Assembly (NCBI GenBank): GCA_026388665.1
Contig: JAPLJJ010000011.1
Coordinates: forward strand, 1-45,508
Source: Deltaproteobacteria bacterium
GTDB lineage: Bacteria > Desulfobacterota > Desulfomonilia > Desulfomonilales > Desulfomonilaceae
Direction: 5' to 3'
Length of the DNA stretch: 45,508 nt
Positions 36,217 to 45,508 of the stretch are shown piece after piece. The notes under the pieces are model-generated. The model had not been told where the DNA came from, ran no database searches, and worked only from the letters and a program-made list of their open reading frames with translations. Each line of letters starts with the position of its first letter. Positions within the stretch are counted from its first letter, which is position 1. The translations under genes and the position numbers were made by a program.

Positions 36217-37368
36217 TCACACGAAGCGTTTTTTTATGGCCTGGATATACTCCGGGATGCCTCCGGGTAAATCCTTCTCAATTTCACGTTTGGCCGCCTC
36301 CAGACGAGAACGAACACCTGGCTCGTATATATCATCAAGACTCCTGAGAGCCCCGCCTCGCCTACCTAACTGGAACATTAAACGTTCTTCGTACGGCAGG
36401 TTTAGATAACGGTGAATTACTGCCAGCATCTTTTCTTTGTCTTCCGGGAGCTTGCCTTCAACTTCCTCCAAGAGATTTAAGATGTGATCACTAGCAATTG
36501 TGGTCGTTATATTTTCTAGTCGCTGGATAATATCGCGAATTTCCGTGACTATGCGATCTTCGTCCGGGGGATTGAACAGGCCCTGTTTCGTCATTTCGGC
36601 CAGCGGTGTGTTATGTCGCACATAGAGCGATCTAAACCTTACAAAAGCAGGGTTAACACCATTGATCACGCGGGCCGTTTCATGAGTGTGATCCTCTGAT
36701 AATTCAACTCCGCCAATACCTGGGATGACATACAGGGAGAGCGAGATTTCGGCTTCGACAACCCGTTTTCCGCCTTCCAGGAGTTGTTCTGATTTGCAGC
36801 CCTTATCAATCAGCTTCAGCACTTTGTCGGAACCGGACTCCATGCCTACATGAAGCCTCGTCAAACCACATTCTTTGAGCCTGATGTATTCATCCACCGT
36901 TTTTAATTTTAGGGTTGAAGCTCGCGCGTAAGATGTTACTCGTAATACCTGTGGAAAATTCTTCCGTATATGATTCAGGATCTCTATCAGAGAATCGGTT
37001 GAAAGCATCAAGGAATTCGCGTCCTGGAGGAAAACCGTTTCGCCCCCGGAAGCTATCCAGTAAGCAACCGAACGAAAGGAATCAGGAATGGTCGCATCTC
37101 TGAAGACCGACGAAATCACTCTGTTGGTGAACTCGCCGGCGTCTCCCATTTTCCATGATATCTCTTTGATCTCATTATAAATGGCAGCCATAGAATCAAT
37201 GTCCTTCAGAATTTCTTCAACAGGCCTACGAGAAAATTTCTTTCCTTTATAAGTTGAACAAAAGGCGCATCGATTCCATGGGCAATTCCTTGTTACCCTT
37301 AGAAGGAGGCTCCCGGCTTCACTTGGTGGTCTTATGGGACCTTGTTCAAAGGCTAATTCTTTTTGCAT
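36217..37368 (-). CDS. radical SAM protein
   Basis: RVTRNCPWNRCAFCSTYKGK cluster motif, GLTRLHVGMESGSDKVLKLIDKG, SLYVIPGIGG. Confidence 0.88.
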   Translation of the reverse strand: MQKELAFEQGPIRPPSEAGSLLLRVTRNCPWNRCAFCSTYKGKKFSRRPVEEILKDIDSMAAIYNEIKEISWKMGDAGEFTNRVISSVFRDATIPDSFRSVAYWIASGGETVFLQDANSLMLSTDSLIEILNHIRKNFPQVLRVTSYARASTLKLKTVDEYIRLKECGLTRLHVGMESGSDKVLKLIDKGCKSEQLLEGGKRVVEAEISLSLYVIPGIGGVELSEDHTHETARVINGVNPAFVRFRSLYVRHNTPLAEMTKQGLFNPPDEDRIVTEIRDIIQRLENITTTIASDHILNLLEEVEGKLPEDKEKMLAVIHRYLNLPYEERLMFQLGRRGGALRSLDDIYEPGVRSRLEAAKREIEKDLPGGIPEYIQAIKKRFV

Positions 37369-37528
37369 GAGTCCACACCATAATTATAAATGCAGAAAAT
37401 TCGCTTTCGCGATTTTTCAAACTTATTCCCCCCTGCACTAAAGTATCTCTATTACTTATTATGATTAGAGGACAAATTGTCAATCAGGATGCTGCACATA
37501 GAGGTCTAAGAAAGATCCGTTTGGCGCT

Positions 37529-37822
37529 CTACCCGCAGGCGGCCCAGGGTTCAACTTGATTTTGATCTTCCAAGGGTACAGCGTGCATGTCGGTTTTACC
37601 CTGAAAGGCCCTCAGAGTTCTGGCCAACACCCTACAATGTTCGCAGGGGTTATAGGTTGATTGATATTTTTGTACCCCTCCGCGAGATCGGGTTGCGATT
37701 TCAATCTTGAGATCTTTAATTTCAGAATAGATCTTCAGACAGTGCCGAATTGACCACCGCCCTTTGAAAACGCGACAGGTAACAGCGTATTTTTCCAGCC
37801 AATTATCTTTTTCTCTCTCCAT
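37529..37822 (-). CDS. hypothetical protein with CX2C motif (about 97 aa)
   Basis: ATG 37822 preceded by GAGGGAGGCGGTC; MEREKDNWLEKYAVTCRVFKGRW...YNPCEHCRVLARTL. Confidence 0.55.
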   Translation of the reverse strand: MEREKDNWLEKYAVTCRVFKGRWSIRHCLKIYSEIKDLKIEIATRSRGGVQKYQSTYNPCEHCRVLARTLRAFQGKTDMHAVPLEDQNQVEPWAACG

Positions 37823-38038
37823 GACCGCCTCCCTCGGATTGGTTTGAAAGACACACCTTAACCTTGGGATCCATAACCTTCTCATTGATTGAAAACCTTT
37901 GAATCGTTGGACAATGTCCTTCTTTATATGTTCCATTTCGGCGATCTCTGTGATGATGTTTTCTCGTCCACAAATTGCGATTGACTAAACCTACTTTTCA
38001 TGCTAGTTTCCTGATAATTAGATGTATGGGTAAAAGCT

Positions 38039-39424
38039 ATGGCTAATGAGCGTCCCGGTTCCGTAAAATTCAATAAGCCTCGAAACGGATTGTCGATCCG
38101 AGTTTTGGTAATCGCGGCTTGTTTGATCACCGCCGGGACTGCTGTTTGTCTCTGGCCGAGCTTCAATCTTAGGCTCCCCTTCGCCTGCGATATCAGGTCA
38201 ACATCCGCTGACCTGAATGTCCCAACACCAGGCCCAACCTGCGCCGTAAAAACGGAAAAGCCACAAGAGGAAGATATTGATCCCGGACTGAACGGATCGC
38301 AGGAAGCGACCGACGTGACAGCCCCCGGCGACACTCTAGTCTCTGTTCTGAACGATAATCTGTCGGACGAAACTGTAATCAGACAGGTCGCCCAGAACCT
38401 CGCCGCAACAATTCAAAGTTCCTTGAGCATACCCTTCACGGCAGACACTGTCTTACCCTCCGGTCGACGCTATAGCATCACCATTGATCGGGACGGACGA
38501 TTTTTACAGGCCGTCCTCGAATTGGAACCCGCTCATGTGTTTCATGCCGCTCGTGAAGAAGGTGGAATTCGGTCTTGGAAAGAAGAAGTAGTGCTTGACT
38601 TCAAAACCGAAGTGATCTGCTTCCAGATGAAAGGCAGTCTGACGGAATCTTTGTTGAGCGCGGGAGAGGGACTTGAATTGGCTTTGAAATTGGCCAATGT
38701 GTTCAGATGGGATATTGATTTCCATTCGGAATCGGTCAGGGGTGATACTTGTCGTGTCCTATTTGAGCGACGTTACGCTGATGACAGGCCATCAGGTTAT
38801 GGACGTATCCTTGGGGCCGTGTATGAGGGCAAGAAGACAGGAATTAAGTCTGCGGTTTTATTCAATAACGAATATTACGATGAGAGTGGCGTTGAACTTA
38901 AGAAGAACTTCTTGAGATCACCTCTGAGCGTGATCAAAGTTACGTCAAGATATGGATATCGTCTGCATCCGGTATTTAAGGTTTGGCGCAAACACAACGG
39001 TGTCGATTATGGGGCTTCTCAAGGCACTCCTGTATGGGCAGTCGCCGGTGGAGTCGTGACATACTCGGGCTGGAGCAATGGATACGGTAATTACGTCTGT
39101 ATAAAGCACGACAACGGTTTCGAGAGCCGATATGGGCATCTTCAGCGGTTCTTTGTGGCTAAAGGACAGAGGATCAAACAGCGGCAAAGGATCGGCCTTG
39201 TTGGACAGACCGGTATTGCGACAGCGCCACATCTTGATTTCCAGTTGCTGGTCGCCAATAAACACGTGAACCCATTGAAAGTGACCATGGTTAAGAGTTT
39301 GAAGGCGGTTCCGACACCATTAGCGCCACGTTTTGCTATGCTGGCCCAAGACAGATTGATGGGCCTCAAAGGAATTATGCTGACCAAGGGTTCCAATCAA
39401 TTAACCAAGCTTGCCGTTGAATAA
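38039..39424 (+). CDS. M23 family metallopeptidase (LytM-type)
   Basis: TSRYGYRLHPVFKVWRKHNGVDYGASQGTPVWAVAGGVVTYSGWSNGYGNYVCIKHDNGFESRYGHL...PHLDFQL. Confidence 0.92.
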   Translation: MANERPGSVKFNKPRNGLSIRVLVIAACLITAGTAVCLWPSFNLRLPFACDIRSTSADLNVPTPGPTCAVKTEKPQEEDIDPGLNGSQEATDVTAPGDTLVSVLNDNLSDETVIRQVAQNLAATIQSSLSIPFTADTVLPSGRRYSITIDRDGRFLQAVLELEPAHVFHAAREEGGIRSWKEEVVLDFKTEVICFQMKGSLTESLLSAGEGLELALKLANVFRWDIDFHSESVRGDTCRVLFERRYADDRPSGYGRILGAVYEGKKTGIKSAVLFNNEYYDESGVELKKNFLRSPLSVIKVTSRYGYRLHPVFKVWRKHNGVDYGASQGTPVWAVAGGVVTYSGWSNGYGNYVCIKHDNGFESRYGHLQRFFVAKGQRIKQRQRIGLVGQTGIATAPHLDFQLLVANKHVNPLKVTMVKSLKAVPTPLAPRFAMLAQDRLMGLKGIMLTKGSNQLTKLAVE

Positions 39425-39605
39425 TCACCTCTCTTTATCTTTCTCAACATTAACCATCAGCACATCATTTAACCCATTGCAGTTTTGAGCTTTAGTTCCG
39501 CACTAGTATAACAATTCCGCATATCTTCCCTGAATCCTTGACCGATTAGCCACAACCGAGTATACTAACCATGATGTCTTGTGCCCCAAATGGAGATAGT
39601 CCCAA

Positions 39606-40118
39606 ATGAAGAAATTCTTTATAGCGCTAGTGGTTTTTCTTTCACTGAACGCTGTTTCAAATAGTTTTGCGTTCCTCGATTATTTATTTTCCGGGTCGTC
39701 GAGCAGAGACGCTATCGATAATTCCGCGGTGGGCGACTTGCGCGCATGGTGGACAGGGAACCCTGCATATACGTTCAATCCATACTATTCCGGACAACAA
39801 CCCCAGGCGCCGCAAGGACAACAACAGGCCGGGCAAGCCCCTCAGGTTATGCAGCCCCAGCTCCAGCAGCCAACTATCAACTATTACCCACCTTCCCAAG
39901 GTGGTTCTTCATACCAGTATGGGCCTCAACAATATCCGGCTCAACAAATGCCTCAACAGGCTCCCCAACAGCAAATGCAGTACGGTCAGCCTCAACAACA
40001 GTTCTATCAGCCGCAGCAACAACAAACGTATCAGCCCCAACCCCAAGGTATGCAGGCAGCGCCACCTCAATACCAAATGGGGCCACAATCTAATCAATAT
40101 CAGGGTAACCAGCAGTAA
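39606..40118 (+). CDS. secreted Gln/Pro/Tyr-rich low-complexity protein
   Basis: Signal peptide MKKFFIALVVFLSLNAVSNSFA, short conserved-looking segment, then about 120 aa of Q/P/Y/G-rich sequence. Confidence 0.75.
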   Translation: MKKFFIALVVFLSLNAVSNSFAFLDYLFSGSSSRDAIDNSAVGDLRAWWTGNPAYTFNPYYSGQQPQAPQGQQQAGQAPQVMQPQLQQPTINYYPPSQGGSSYQYGPQQYPAQQMPQQAPQQQMQYGQPQQQFYQPQQQQTYQPQPQGMQAAPPQYQMGPQSNQYQGNQQ

Positions 40119-40360
40119 TTATTGCGAAATATATGTAAGACTGAAACATTAGCCTCCCGCAGGACTTCAACCCAGCGAGAGGACTGATAAATTCGGTGGC
40201 GCCACCCGTCATAAAATTCAGGAATTGTTTTCCCGAAGGTTATACACCCTCCGAGAGGATGCATTCATCCGAAGGATTGCCCTTTGCAATATGACAGGAC
40301 TTGGTTCCGAGAGAATAACCAGATGGGACGTTTTGTTATGTGGGGGAAAACTGACTTCGG

Positions 40361-41179
40361 CTATTCAGAGGCTGATGCGAGAGATTTTAATCTTGCGGCC
40401 GCTAGCCTGCCATGCGCAGTGTGTGGGTTGTTCTTGACGATCTTCTGAAAAATTATCTTGGCGGATTTCGCGTCACCCATCTTCTCGAAGGCCTGTCCTT
40501 GCTTGAACTGAGCGCTTAAATCTTTCTTCGAGCCGGGATATTCCTTGATGACTCGGTCAAACAGAAGCACGGCTTCTTCGAAACGCCCCTGTTCCAGCCT
40601 GACCTCTCCTATCCAGTAAACCGCGTTTGGCGCAAACTGACTTTTGGGGTTCTTTTTTAGGAAATCCTCAAATTGTGTCACCGCTGTTTCCAGCGCGCCA
40701 CTCTTGAAGGTTGCGTATGCTGAGCGATAAACCTTTTCATCCGGGGTCAAAGGAATGTTTCGGACCTCGGTGACTTCGTCCGATTGATCGAGCGCCACTG
40801 CCGAAGTTGATCCTTTTCGGTTCCCAGCGGTATCAGCTTTGTTCGAGTCCGGAGATTGGGTAGAGGATGCGCTCGTCTGACTATCAATCCCTAGCTGTTT
40901 CTCTATCTGACTGATTCGTTCCTGGAGGTTCTTTATGGACTTGTCCATGCCTCCGCCTGCTTCGAGTCGCTCAAGCGAGTCCCGCATTTTTTGGAGTTCC
41001 ACCTCCAGGTCTTGGACTCTGGAAACCGCTGCAACAGAACTTGACTCTTGATTGCCCACTGAGTTGGCGGGTTTTACATAAGGCAGAGTGGGGCTTAAAG
41101 TCCTGGTTAAGCAACCACCACACAAAAAACAGGAAAAGATTGCTATGATAAAAACGAAGCGCGCCATTTTAAGCTTCAT
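40361..41179 (-). CDS. cpoB: Tol-Pal system protein YbgF/CpoB (predicted lipoprotein)
   Basis: LCGGC lipobox, coiled coil, TPR domain EKVYRSAYATFKSGALETAVTQFEDFLKKNPKSQFAPNAVYWIGE. Confidence 0.9.
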   Translation of the reverse strand: MKLKMARFVFIIAIFSCFLCGGCLTRTLSPTLPYVKPANSVGNQESSSVAAVSRVQDLEVELQKMRDSLERLEAGGGMDKSIKNLQERISQIEKQLGIDSQTSASSTQSPDSNKADTAGNRKGSTSAVALDQSDEVTEVRNIPLTPDEKVYRSAYATFKSGALETAVTQFEDFLKKNPKSQFAPNAVYWIGEVRLEQGRFEEAVLLFDRVIKEYPGSKKDLSAQFKQGQAFEKMGDAKSAKIIFQKIVKNNPHTAHGRLAAARLKSLASASE

Positions 41180-41673
41180 TTGGAAACACGGACATACACT
41201 CGCCTGTTCTTGGCCCAGGCTTCTTCATTATGATTTGGATCAACCGGTAGTTCTGAACCGAACGAAACCGTGCTCATTCTGTTACCGGCTATTCCTAGAG
41301 CAGCCAGACGCTGGACTACGGTCCCTGCCCTCCGTTCACCCAAGGCAAGGTTGTACTCTGCTGTTCCCCTCTCGTCGCAATGCCCTTCCGCTACTACAGC
41401 AAGAGTCGGGAAACGTTTGAGTACCTCGGCGTTGTAATCGATCGCCGCCTGAGCGTCTGGAGTTAGAGTATAGTTGTCAAAGTCAAAGTAAATCGGTTTA
41501 AGACTGGCCTGCACACCCTGAAGCTCACCCTCCGCGATAGCTCCCTGTCCTGCCATACCAAGTCCTGGCGAAGGCATATCATTCGGTTTAACAATCTTTT
41601 TGGCGCACCCACCCGTCAAAGCGACTACGAGCAGTAGGGCGGCGGCGTATATTATCAGGTGGCGAGTATGCAT
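41176..41673 (-). CDS. pal: peptidoglycan-associated lipoprotein Pal
   Basis: Lipobox LTGGC; OmpA-like IYFDFDNYTLTPDAQAAIDYNAEVL...AEGHCDERGTAEYNLALGERRA. Confidence 0.95.
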   Translation of the reverse strand: MHTRHLIIYAAALLLVVALTGGCAKKIVKPNDMPSPGLGMAGQGAIAEGELQGVQASLKPIYFDFDNYTLTPDAQAAIDYNAEVLKRFPTLAVVAEGHCDERGTAEYNLALGERRAGTVVQRLAALGIAGNRMSTVSFGSELPVDPNHNEEAWAKNRRVYVRVSK

Positions 41674-41705
41674 TTCTCTTCATCTCCTTTTCTCCAAGGA
41701 TCCAA

Positions 41706-43028
41706 TTACTTAAACCTTGGAGACCATGCCGGACTACGACCGGGGATGCTGGAAACCGGCGTCTGAACTGTACCTTTAGCATCCATCACGAATATGCGTT
41801 TAACTCCATCCCGGTTTGACGTAAAAGCGATCATTCGTCCATCCGGCGACCAGGAAGGGTCCTGGTTCGAGCCCTTATTCGTCAGAACTCTAAAATCGCT
41901 GCCATCCGGCCTGATCACACAAACCTGAAAACGACCATCGATCTTTGCTGTGAACGCCAGCAGGTCACCACGACGCGACCAATCCGGGTCCGTGTTATAC
42001 GAGGTGGATAGAGTTATACGCCTTGGATCTCCTCCATTTACTGGGACAGTATAAATCTGGGGAGATCCTGCCTGGTCGGAAACATATGCTACGTAAGCGC
42101 CGTCCGGTGACCATGTGGGTGAGATATCATTTCCTAATCCGTTAGTCAATTGTTTTATTATGTGACTTTGAGTATTTATAATAAATATCTTAGGTATAGC
42201 TTTAACACTAAGAGACAACGCTATCAGGTTTCCGTCCGGAGAGAAATGACCTGAAGCGTTCAGACCTTTCCTGTTGGATACAGGGATTAATCTTTGGCCA
42301 TCGACGCTGACGTACCATAGGTCCGGATTACGATTTATATAGGAAGTAAAAATTAGACCTTTGCCGTCAGGGGCCCAGTCAGGAGACATGTTTATCGTCT
42401 GAGTATTTGTCAACTGACGGAGATTATTTCCATCGAAATCCATCGAAAAGATTTCTCTGGACTTCGAATCATCGACAAAGGCTATCTTGGTTGTAAAGCA
42501 ACCTGGCAGATTCGTAATTTTCTCCATTAGTCTGTCGTCAAACATATGAACAATATAGCGATAGTCCGCCGGGGAACCGCTATATCTCTTTCCCAATTCG
42601 AGTCTTTGGAGACCGATGTCATAAAGTTTGCATTCAACAGTTAGTTGATTGCCATTGACGAAAAAGCTACCCATTACCAGGGCCTGAGCGCCGGTTTTCG
42701 CGAGATTAACCAAATCCGGTTCACCCCCCTGGTTGAGCGGGAGGGGTTGAGGCGCTTCAATTATTTCAAATAAGCCACTTAATATTAAATCATTTTTTAC
42801 GATTGAGGCTAACTCGGCCCCATTTAGAGGACCGGGCTGATTTGTCGAAAATTCAGGGATGATAATTGGCATTTTGCCGAGGTTCGGATTGTCCACATCC
42901 AGCAAGAGCTTACCAAAGGCGGGCTGGGAACAAATACAAATCAACAAGATAGCTGACAACAACACTTGACACGCAAGACAAGACACCGTTTTGGCTGGAG
43001 CATTGTCGTCGAGTCTGGTTGGCTTCAT
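41706..43028 (-). CDS. tolB: Tol-Pal system protein TolB
   Basis: Repeated WSPDG-type beta-propeller motifs and TolB N-terminal domain. Confidence 0.95.
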   Translation of the reverse strand: MKPTRLDDNAPAKTVSCLACQVLLSAILLICICSQPAFGKLLLDVDNPNLGKMPIIIPEFSTNQPGPLNGAELASIVKNDLILSGLFEIIEAPQPLPLNQGGEPDLVNLAKTGAQALVMGSFFVNGNQLTVECKLYDIGLQRLELGKRYSGSPADYRYIVHMFDDRLMEKITNLPGCFTTKIAFVDDSKSREIFSMDFDGNNLRQLTNTQTINMSPDWAPDGKGLIFTSYINRNPDLWYVSVDGQRLIPVSNRKGLNASGHFSPDGNLIALSLSVKAIPKIFIINTQSHIIKQLTNGLGNDISPTWSPDGAYVAYVSDQAGSPQIYTVPVNGGDPRRITLSTSYNTDPDWSRRGDLLAFTAKIDGRFQVCVIRPDGSDFRVLTNKGSNQDPSWSPDGRMIAFTSNRDGVKRIFVMDAKGTVQTPVSSIPGRSPAWSPRFK

Positions 43029-43918
43029 TGCAATCCACCGGGCGTGAACCTCAAAGCTAGTCCCCCGGCGGCTCGAATCCTTTCAGAAACCTCAGTGGAC
43101 ATGGGAGGGTATGGAGCAGCTTGATGAATCGCTCTCATGGCCGAACTATCGAAGAGTCGATCCCCCGAACTGTTATCTATCGAAGCCTCTATAAGTCTGC
43201 CATCATCAGAAAGCTGAACAGAGATGATTGTGACCTTTGGGGCTCGCTGTTCATCCCCTATGACTGACCAACGCGAATTTATCCTGTTTCTGACAGCGTC
43301 GAACCAGCGTGAAATCTCCGCATCGCCCGAAGAACCGCTACCCGAAACCTTGCTCCCAGCCCCAGCAGGGGTTTCTAGTCCTTTATCACCCTGTTTCTTG
43401 CTGGTATCTGCTTTTTTGTTCTCAAGGTCATTCTTTATAGCGGCCAAGCGTCTTTCCAGGAAATCAGTTGGATTGGCTTTCTTTTCGGTTTCATTCTTAG
43501 CCTTTTCTGTTTTTGGCTTGACCTCTACCGGCTTTTTCTTAGCCTCGATTTTGTCAGGATTTTGTTTTCTCTTTTTCATCTGGATCACGGGCGTTGAAAG
43601 TTCGGCCTTTGCAAAAACAGTTTTCAATTGTTCAGGTTGTGGACTGGTGTTCCTGGCTGGTTCGGAAGACTCAAGAGAGGAAACCGGAGACGCCTGCTCA
43701 ACTGGAGGCGCCTGCAATTGTTCAATAGGGCTTTGGGTTATCGGCCTTGACTCCACTAACCTCACGCTCGTTACCCCAAGCTCCGGAACCCTGGGGCTGA
43801 TCTTAAAATATTTTGCGCCCACGATGATCAGCGCTAGCGCAAGGAGGTGGATACCCGCAGATATCGCCAGCATCTGCGGGGATGTCCCTCGCCGATGTTT
43901 CAGGAGGTCTGTGATCAT
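43025..43918 (-). CDS. tolA: TolA/TonB C-terminal domain protein
   Basis: N-terminal TM, Lys/Glu-rich central region, C-terminal TonB/TolA-like ...VSVQLSDDGRLIEASIDNSSGDRLFDSSAMRAIHQAAPYPPM. Confidence 0.85.
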   Translation of the reverse strand: MITDLLKHRRGTSPQMLAISAGIHLLALALIIVGAKYFKISPRVPELGVTSVRLVESRPITQSPIEQLQAPPVEQASPVSSLESSEPARNTSPQPEQLKTVFAKAELSTPVIQMKKRKQNPDKIEAKKKPVEVKPKTEKAKNETEKKANPTDFLERRLAAIKNDLENKKADTSKKQGDKGLETPAGAGSKVSGSGSSGDAEISRWFDAVRNRINSRWSVIGDEQRAPKVTIISVQLSDDGRLIEASIDNSSGDRLFDSSAMRAIHQAAPYPPMSTEVSERIRAAGGLALRFTPGGLQ

Positions 43919-44352
43919 TTAGTTGATTTACTAGAACCCTCCTCCGGCGTAGTGATCATTCCGAGATTGGAAACACCCGCGGTTTTCAGGCTACTCATAA
44001 TTCTGACTACAACTCCATACGGTACTGCCTTGTCCGCCCGTAAAAAGACTTCCCGATTAGGTCTGTCTTTAGTGGCCTCAATAATGGTCGAAGCCAACTG
44101 GTCCTCCGAAACCGCCTTATCATTGACAAAAATCGACCCTGGCCCTGAAACTGAAATGATTACTTCATCGTGTTGCTGGGTTTTTTCGATTGGTTCGCCT
44201 TTAGCCGACGGGAGTTCTACTGACACCCCCTCTTGGAGCATAGGCGCAGTGACCATAAATATGATCAATAGAACGAGCATTACGTCAACCAGCGGGGTTA
44301 CGTTTATATCGGCCATAGGGGCTCGATTACTTCTATTAAGGCTAAACGCCAT
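43915..44352 (-). CDS. tolR: TolR/ExbD family protein
   Basis: RAPMADINVTPLVDVMLVLLIIFMVTAPML. Confidence 0.95.
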   Translation of the reverse strand: MAFSLNRSNRAPMADINVTPLVDVMLVLLIIFMVTAPMLQEGVSVELPSAKGEPIEKTQQHDEVIISVSGPGSIFVNDKAVSEDQLASTIIEATKDRPNREVFLRADKAVPYGVVVRIMSSLKTAGVSNLGMITTPEEGSSKSTK

Positions 44353-44394
44353 CTGATCGCCTCCTAAAATTCAACACATGAAAACCCCGCAAAT

Positions 44395-45144
44395 CTATTT
44401 TCGTTTCCAGTAGATGCGTTCAATAATATTGACCAGCTCTGACGAAAAATTATCCATTTCGGTCGAGATCACATTAATCCGTCCCAGGAAGTAGTTAAAA
44501 AAGATTACGGCCGGGATGGCTGCGGCAAGACCGGCAGCGGTGGCGATCAGGGCTTCAGCTATTCCTGGGGCGACAACCGCTAGTGAAGCGCTTTTCATAA
44601 CTCCAATGTTACGGAATGACTCCATTATGCCCCAGACAGTTCCGAATAGACCAATAAATGGGGCTGATGAGCCAGTTGTGGCCAGGAAATTGACTCCCCT
44701 CTCCATTTTGGCACGCTCCGCCGTAACCGCCTGTTGTAAGGAACGTATGATATTGTCCATACCGGTGCGTTCATACTCCGGTTCTCCATTGGCGTCCGGC
44801 GTCCCTTTTTGGGCACCGGATTGGATGCGGGACAAACGGCTTAATTCGGCGTAACCGGCTTTGAAAACCTGGGCCAATGGACTGTGGGTGAACTGTTTGG
44901 CTTCAGTGTATAGGAGTGAAAACTTCCGCGATTCCCTGAAAGCGTCAAAAAAGAGTTGAGTGTGCTTTTTCGCTCTTGAAAGCGTAATCGCCTTAGTAAG
45001 AATTATTCCCCAACAAATAATCGAAAAAATCAACAATATCAGCATTACGCCTTTAACGACGAGACCGGCCCCTATTATAATTGACCACAAGCTCGAATCA
45101 TTCAAATTTTGGACCGGCAGCGCCGCCAGATGAGCGTTAAGCAT
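44395..45144 (-). CDS. tolQ: TolQ/ExbB family protein
   Basis: LATTGSSAPFIGLFGTVWGIMESFRNIG...VAPGIAEALIATAAGLAAAIPAVIFFNYF; ATG 45144 with AAGGGGA RBS. Confidence 0.94.
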   Translation of the reverse strand: MLNAHLAALPVQNLNDSSLWSIIIGAGLVVKGVMLILLIFSIICWGIILTKAITLSRAKKHTQLFFDAFRESRKFSLLYTEAKQFTHSPLAQVFKAGYAELSRLSRIQSGAQKGTPDANGEPEYERTGMDNIIRSLQQAVTAERAKMERGVNFLATTGSSAPFIGLFGTVWGIMESFRNIGVMKSASLAVVAPGIAEALIATAAGLAAAIPAVIFFNYFLGRINVISTEMDNFSSELVNIIERIYWKRK

Positions 45145-45508
45145 AGCTAGTTCCCCTTTCAATCAGTCCCAGACTAATTAACCCATTAGAGTTGTTATGT
45201 CAAGTTTTACTCGTATTTATTATATGTTATATAATTTTATTAAATCATCTTAGTGGTCTTTTTAGGTATAGTATTAAAATATTCATCTTTTAATTGAGAC
45301 AACTCAAAGCCGCGGTTGTTCCGCGCGCTGCCGCACCCTCTTGTAAGTAAGCTAATTTGGCAAGACAACACTGGAGTTCATAAAAAAGGCAAGGGCAGGC
45401 CCCTGCGAACCAACAACCTATTGGTTCAGAATCGAGGCCAACACTGGGCAGGAAGAACAAGGAACATTTTTAATATGAGGCCCTACATAACGTGCGCCGG
45501 TATATCCC

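Noticed and set aside
37924-38334. 136-aa minus-strand ORF at the start of the M23 peptidase gene
   Set aside because: Antisense to a well-supported gene with no RBS or domain.
39667-40152. Alternative long frames across the Q-rich gene on both strands (39667-40152, 39746-40093, 39877-40086)
   Set aside because: Low-complexity CAA/CAG/CCA repeats keep several frames open; only the 39606 frame has a signal peptide and a coherent start.
40119-40360. Short similar GAGAGGA/CCGAAGG words suggesting a repeat array
   Set aside because: Spacing and sequence are irregular; no true repeat unit or CRISPR-like structure.
43224-43922. 232-aa plus-strand ORF antisense to tolA
   Set aside because: Artefact of the Lys/Glu-rich tolA sequence; tolA sits in a conserved Tol-Pal order.
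1-45508. Mobile elements, CRISPR arrays, toxin-antitoxin or defence islands
   Set aside because: Scanned the ORFs and intergenic regions; no transposase, integrase, phage or regular repeat-spacer signal recognised.

Overview
The window looks like ordinary chromosomal DNA of a Desulfomonile/Syntrophobacterales-type deltaproteobacterium (taxonomy inferred from gene content only). It carries mostly housekeeping genes: the nifB 3' end, rnpB (RNase P RNA), rlmB/rpoZ/yicC, a dksA-like gene, kdsD/glmM, der, a relA/spoT-type gene, rpmB, a DnaJ/Hsp20 chaperone pair, rpe, amrS, mpl, cytidine deaminase, B12-dependent ribonucleotide reductase (nrdJ), tRNA-Cys(GCA), a C-terminal processing protease, an M23 peptidase and a full tolQRAB-pal-cpoB cluster. 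I found no mobile element, CRISPR array, toxin-antitoxin pair or recognised defence locus, and no clear new multi-gene system. The most interesting signals are envelope proteins whose recognisable enzymatic or metal-binding folds have lost key residues: a TlpA-like thioredoxin fold with CXXC replaced by TPKW, an MltD-like transglycosylase fold with the catalytic Glu replaced, and a vWA protein with a broken MIDAS. Others are a YihY/BrkB gene whose conserved N-terminus has no in-frame ATG/GTG/TTG and lies in frame with the upstream gene across a UAG, a secreted Q/P/Y-rich prion-like protein, rnpB placed about 20 nt upstream of a CDS without a visible terminator, a possible leaderless der promoter, and a structured unannotated stretch at the right edge.
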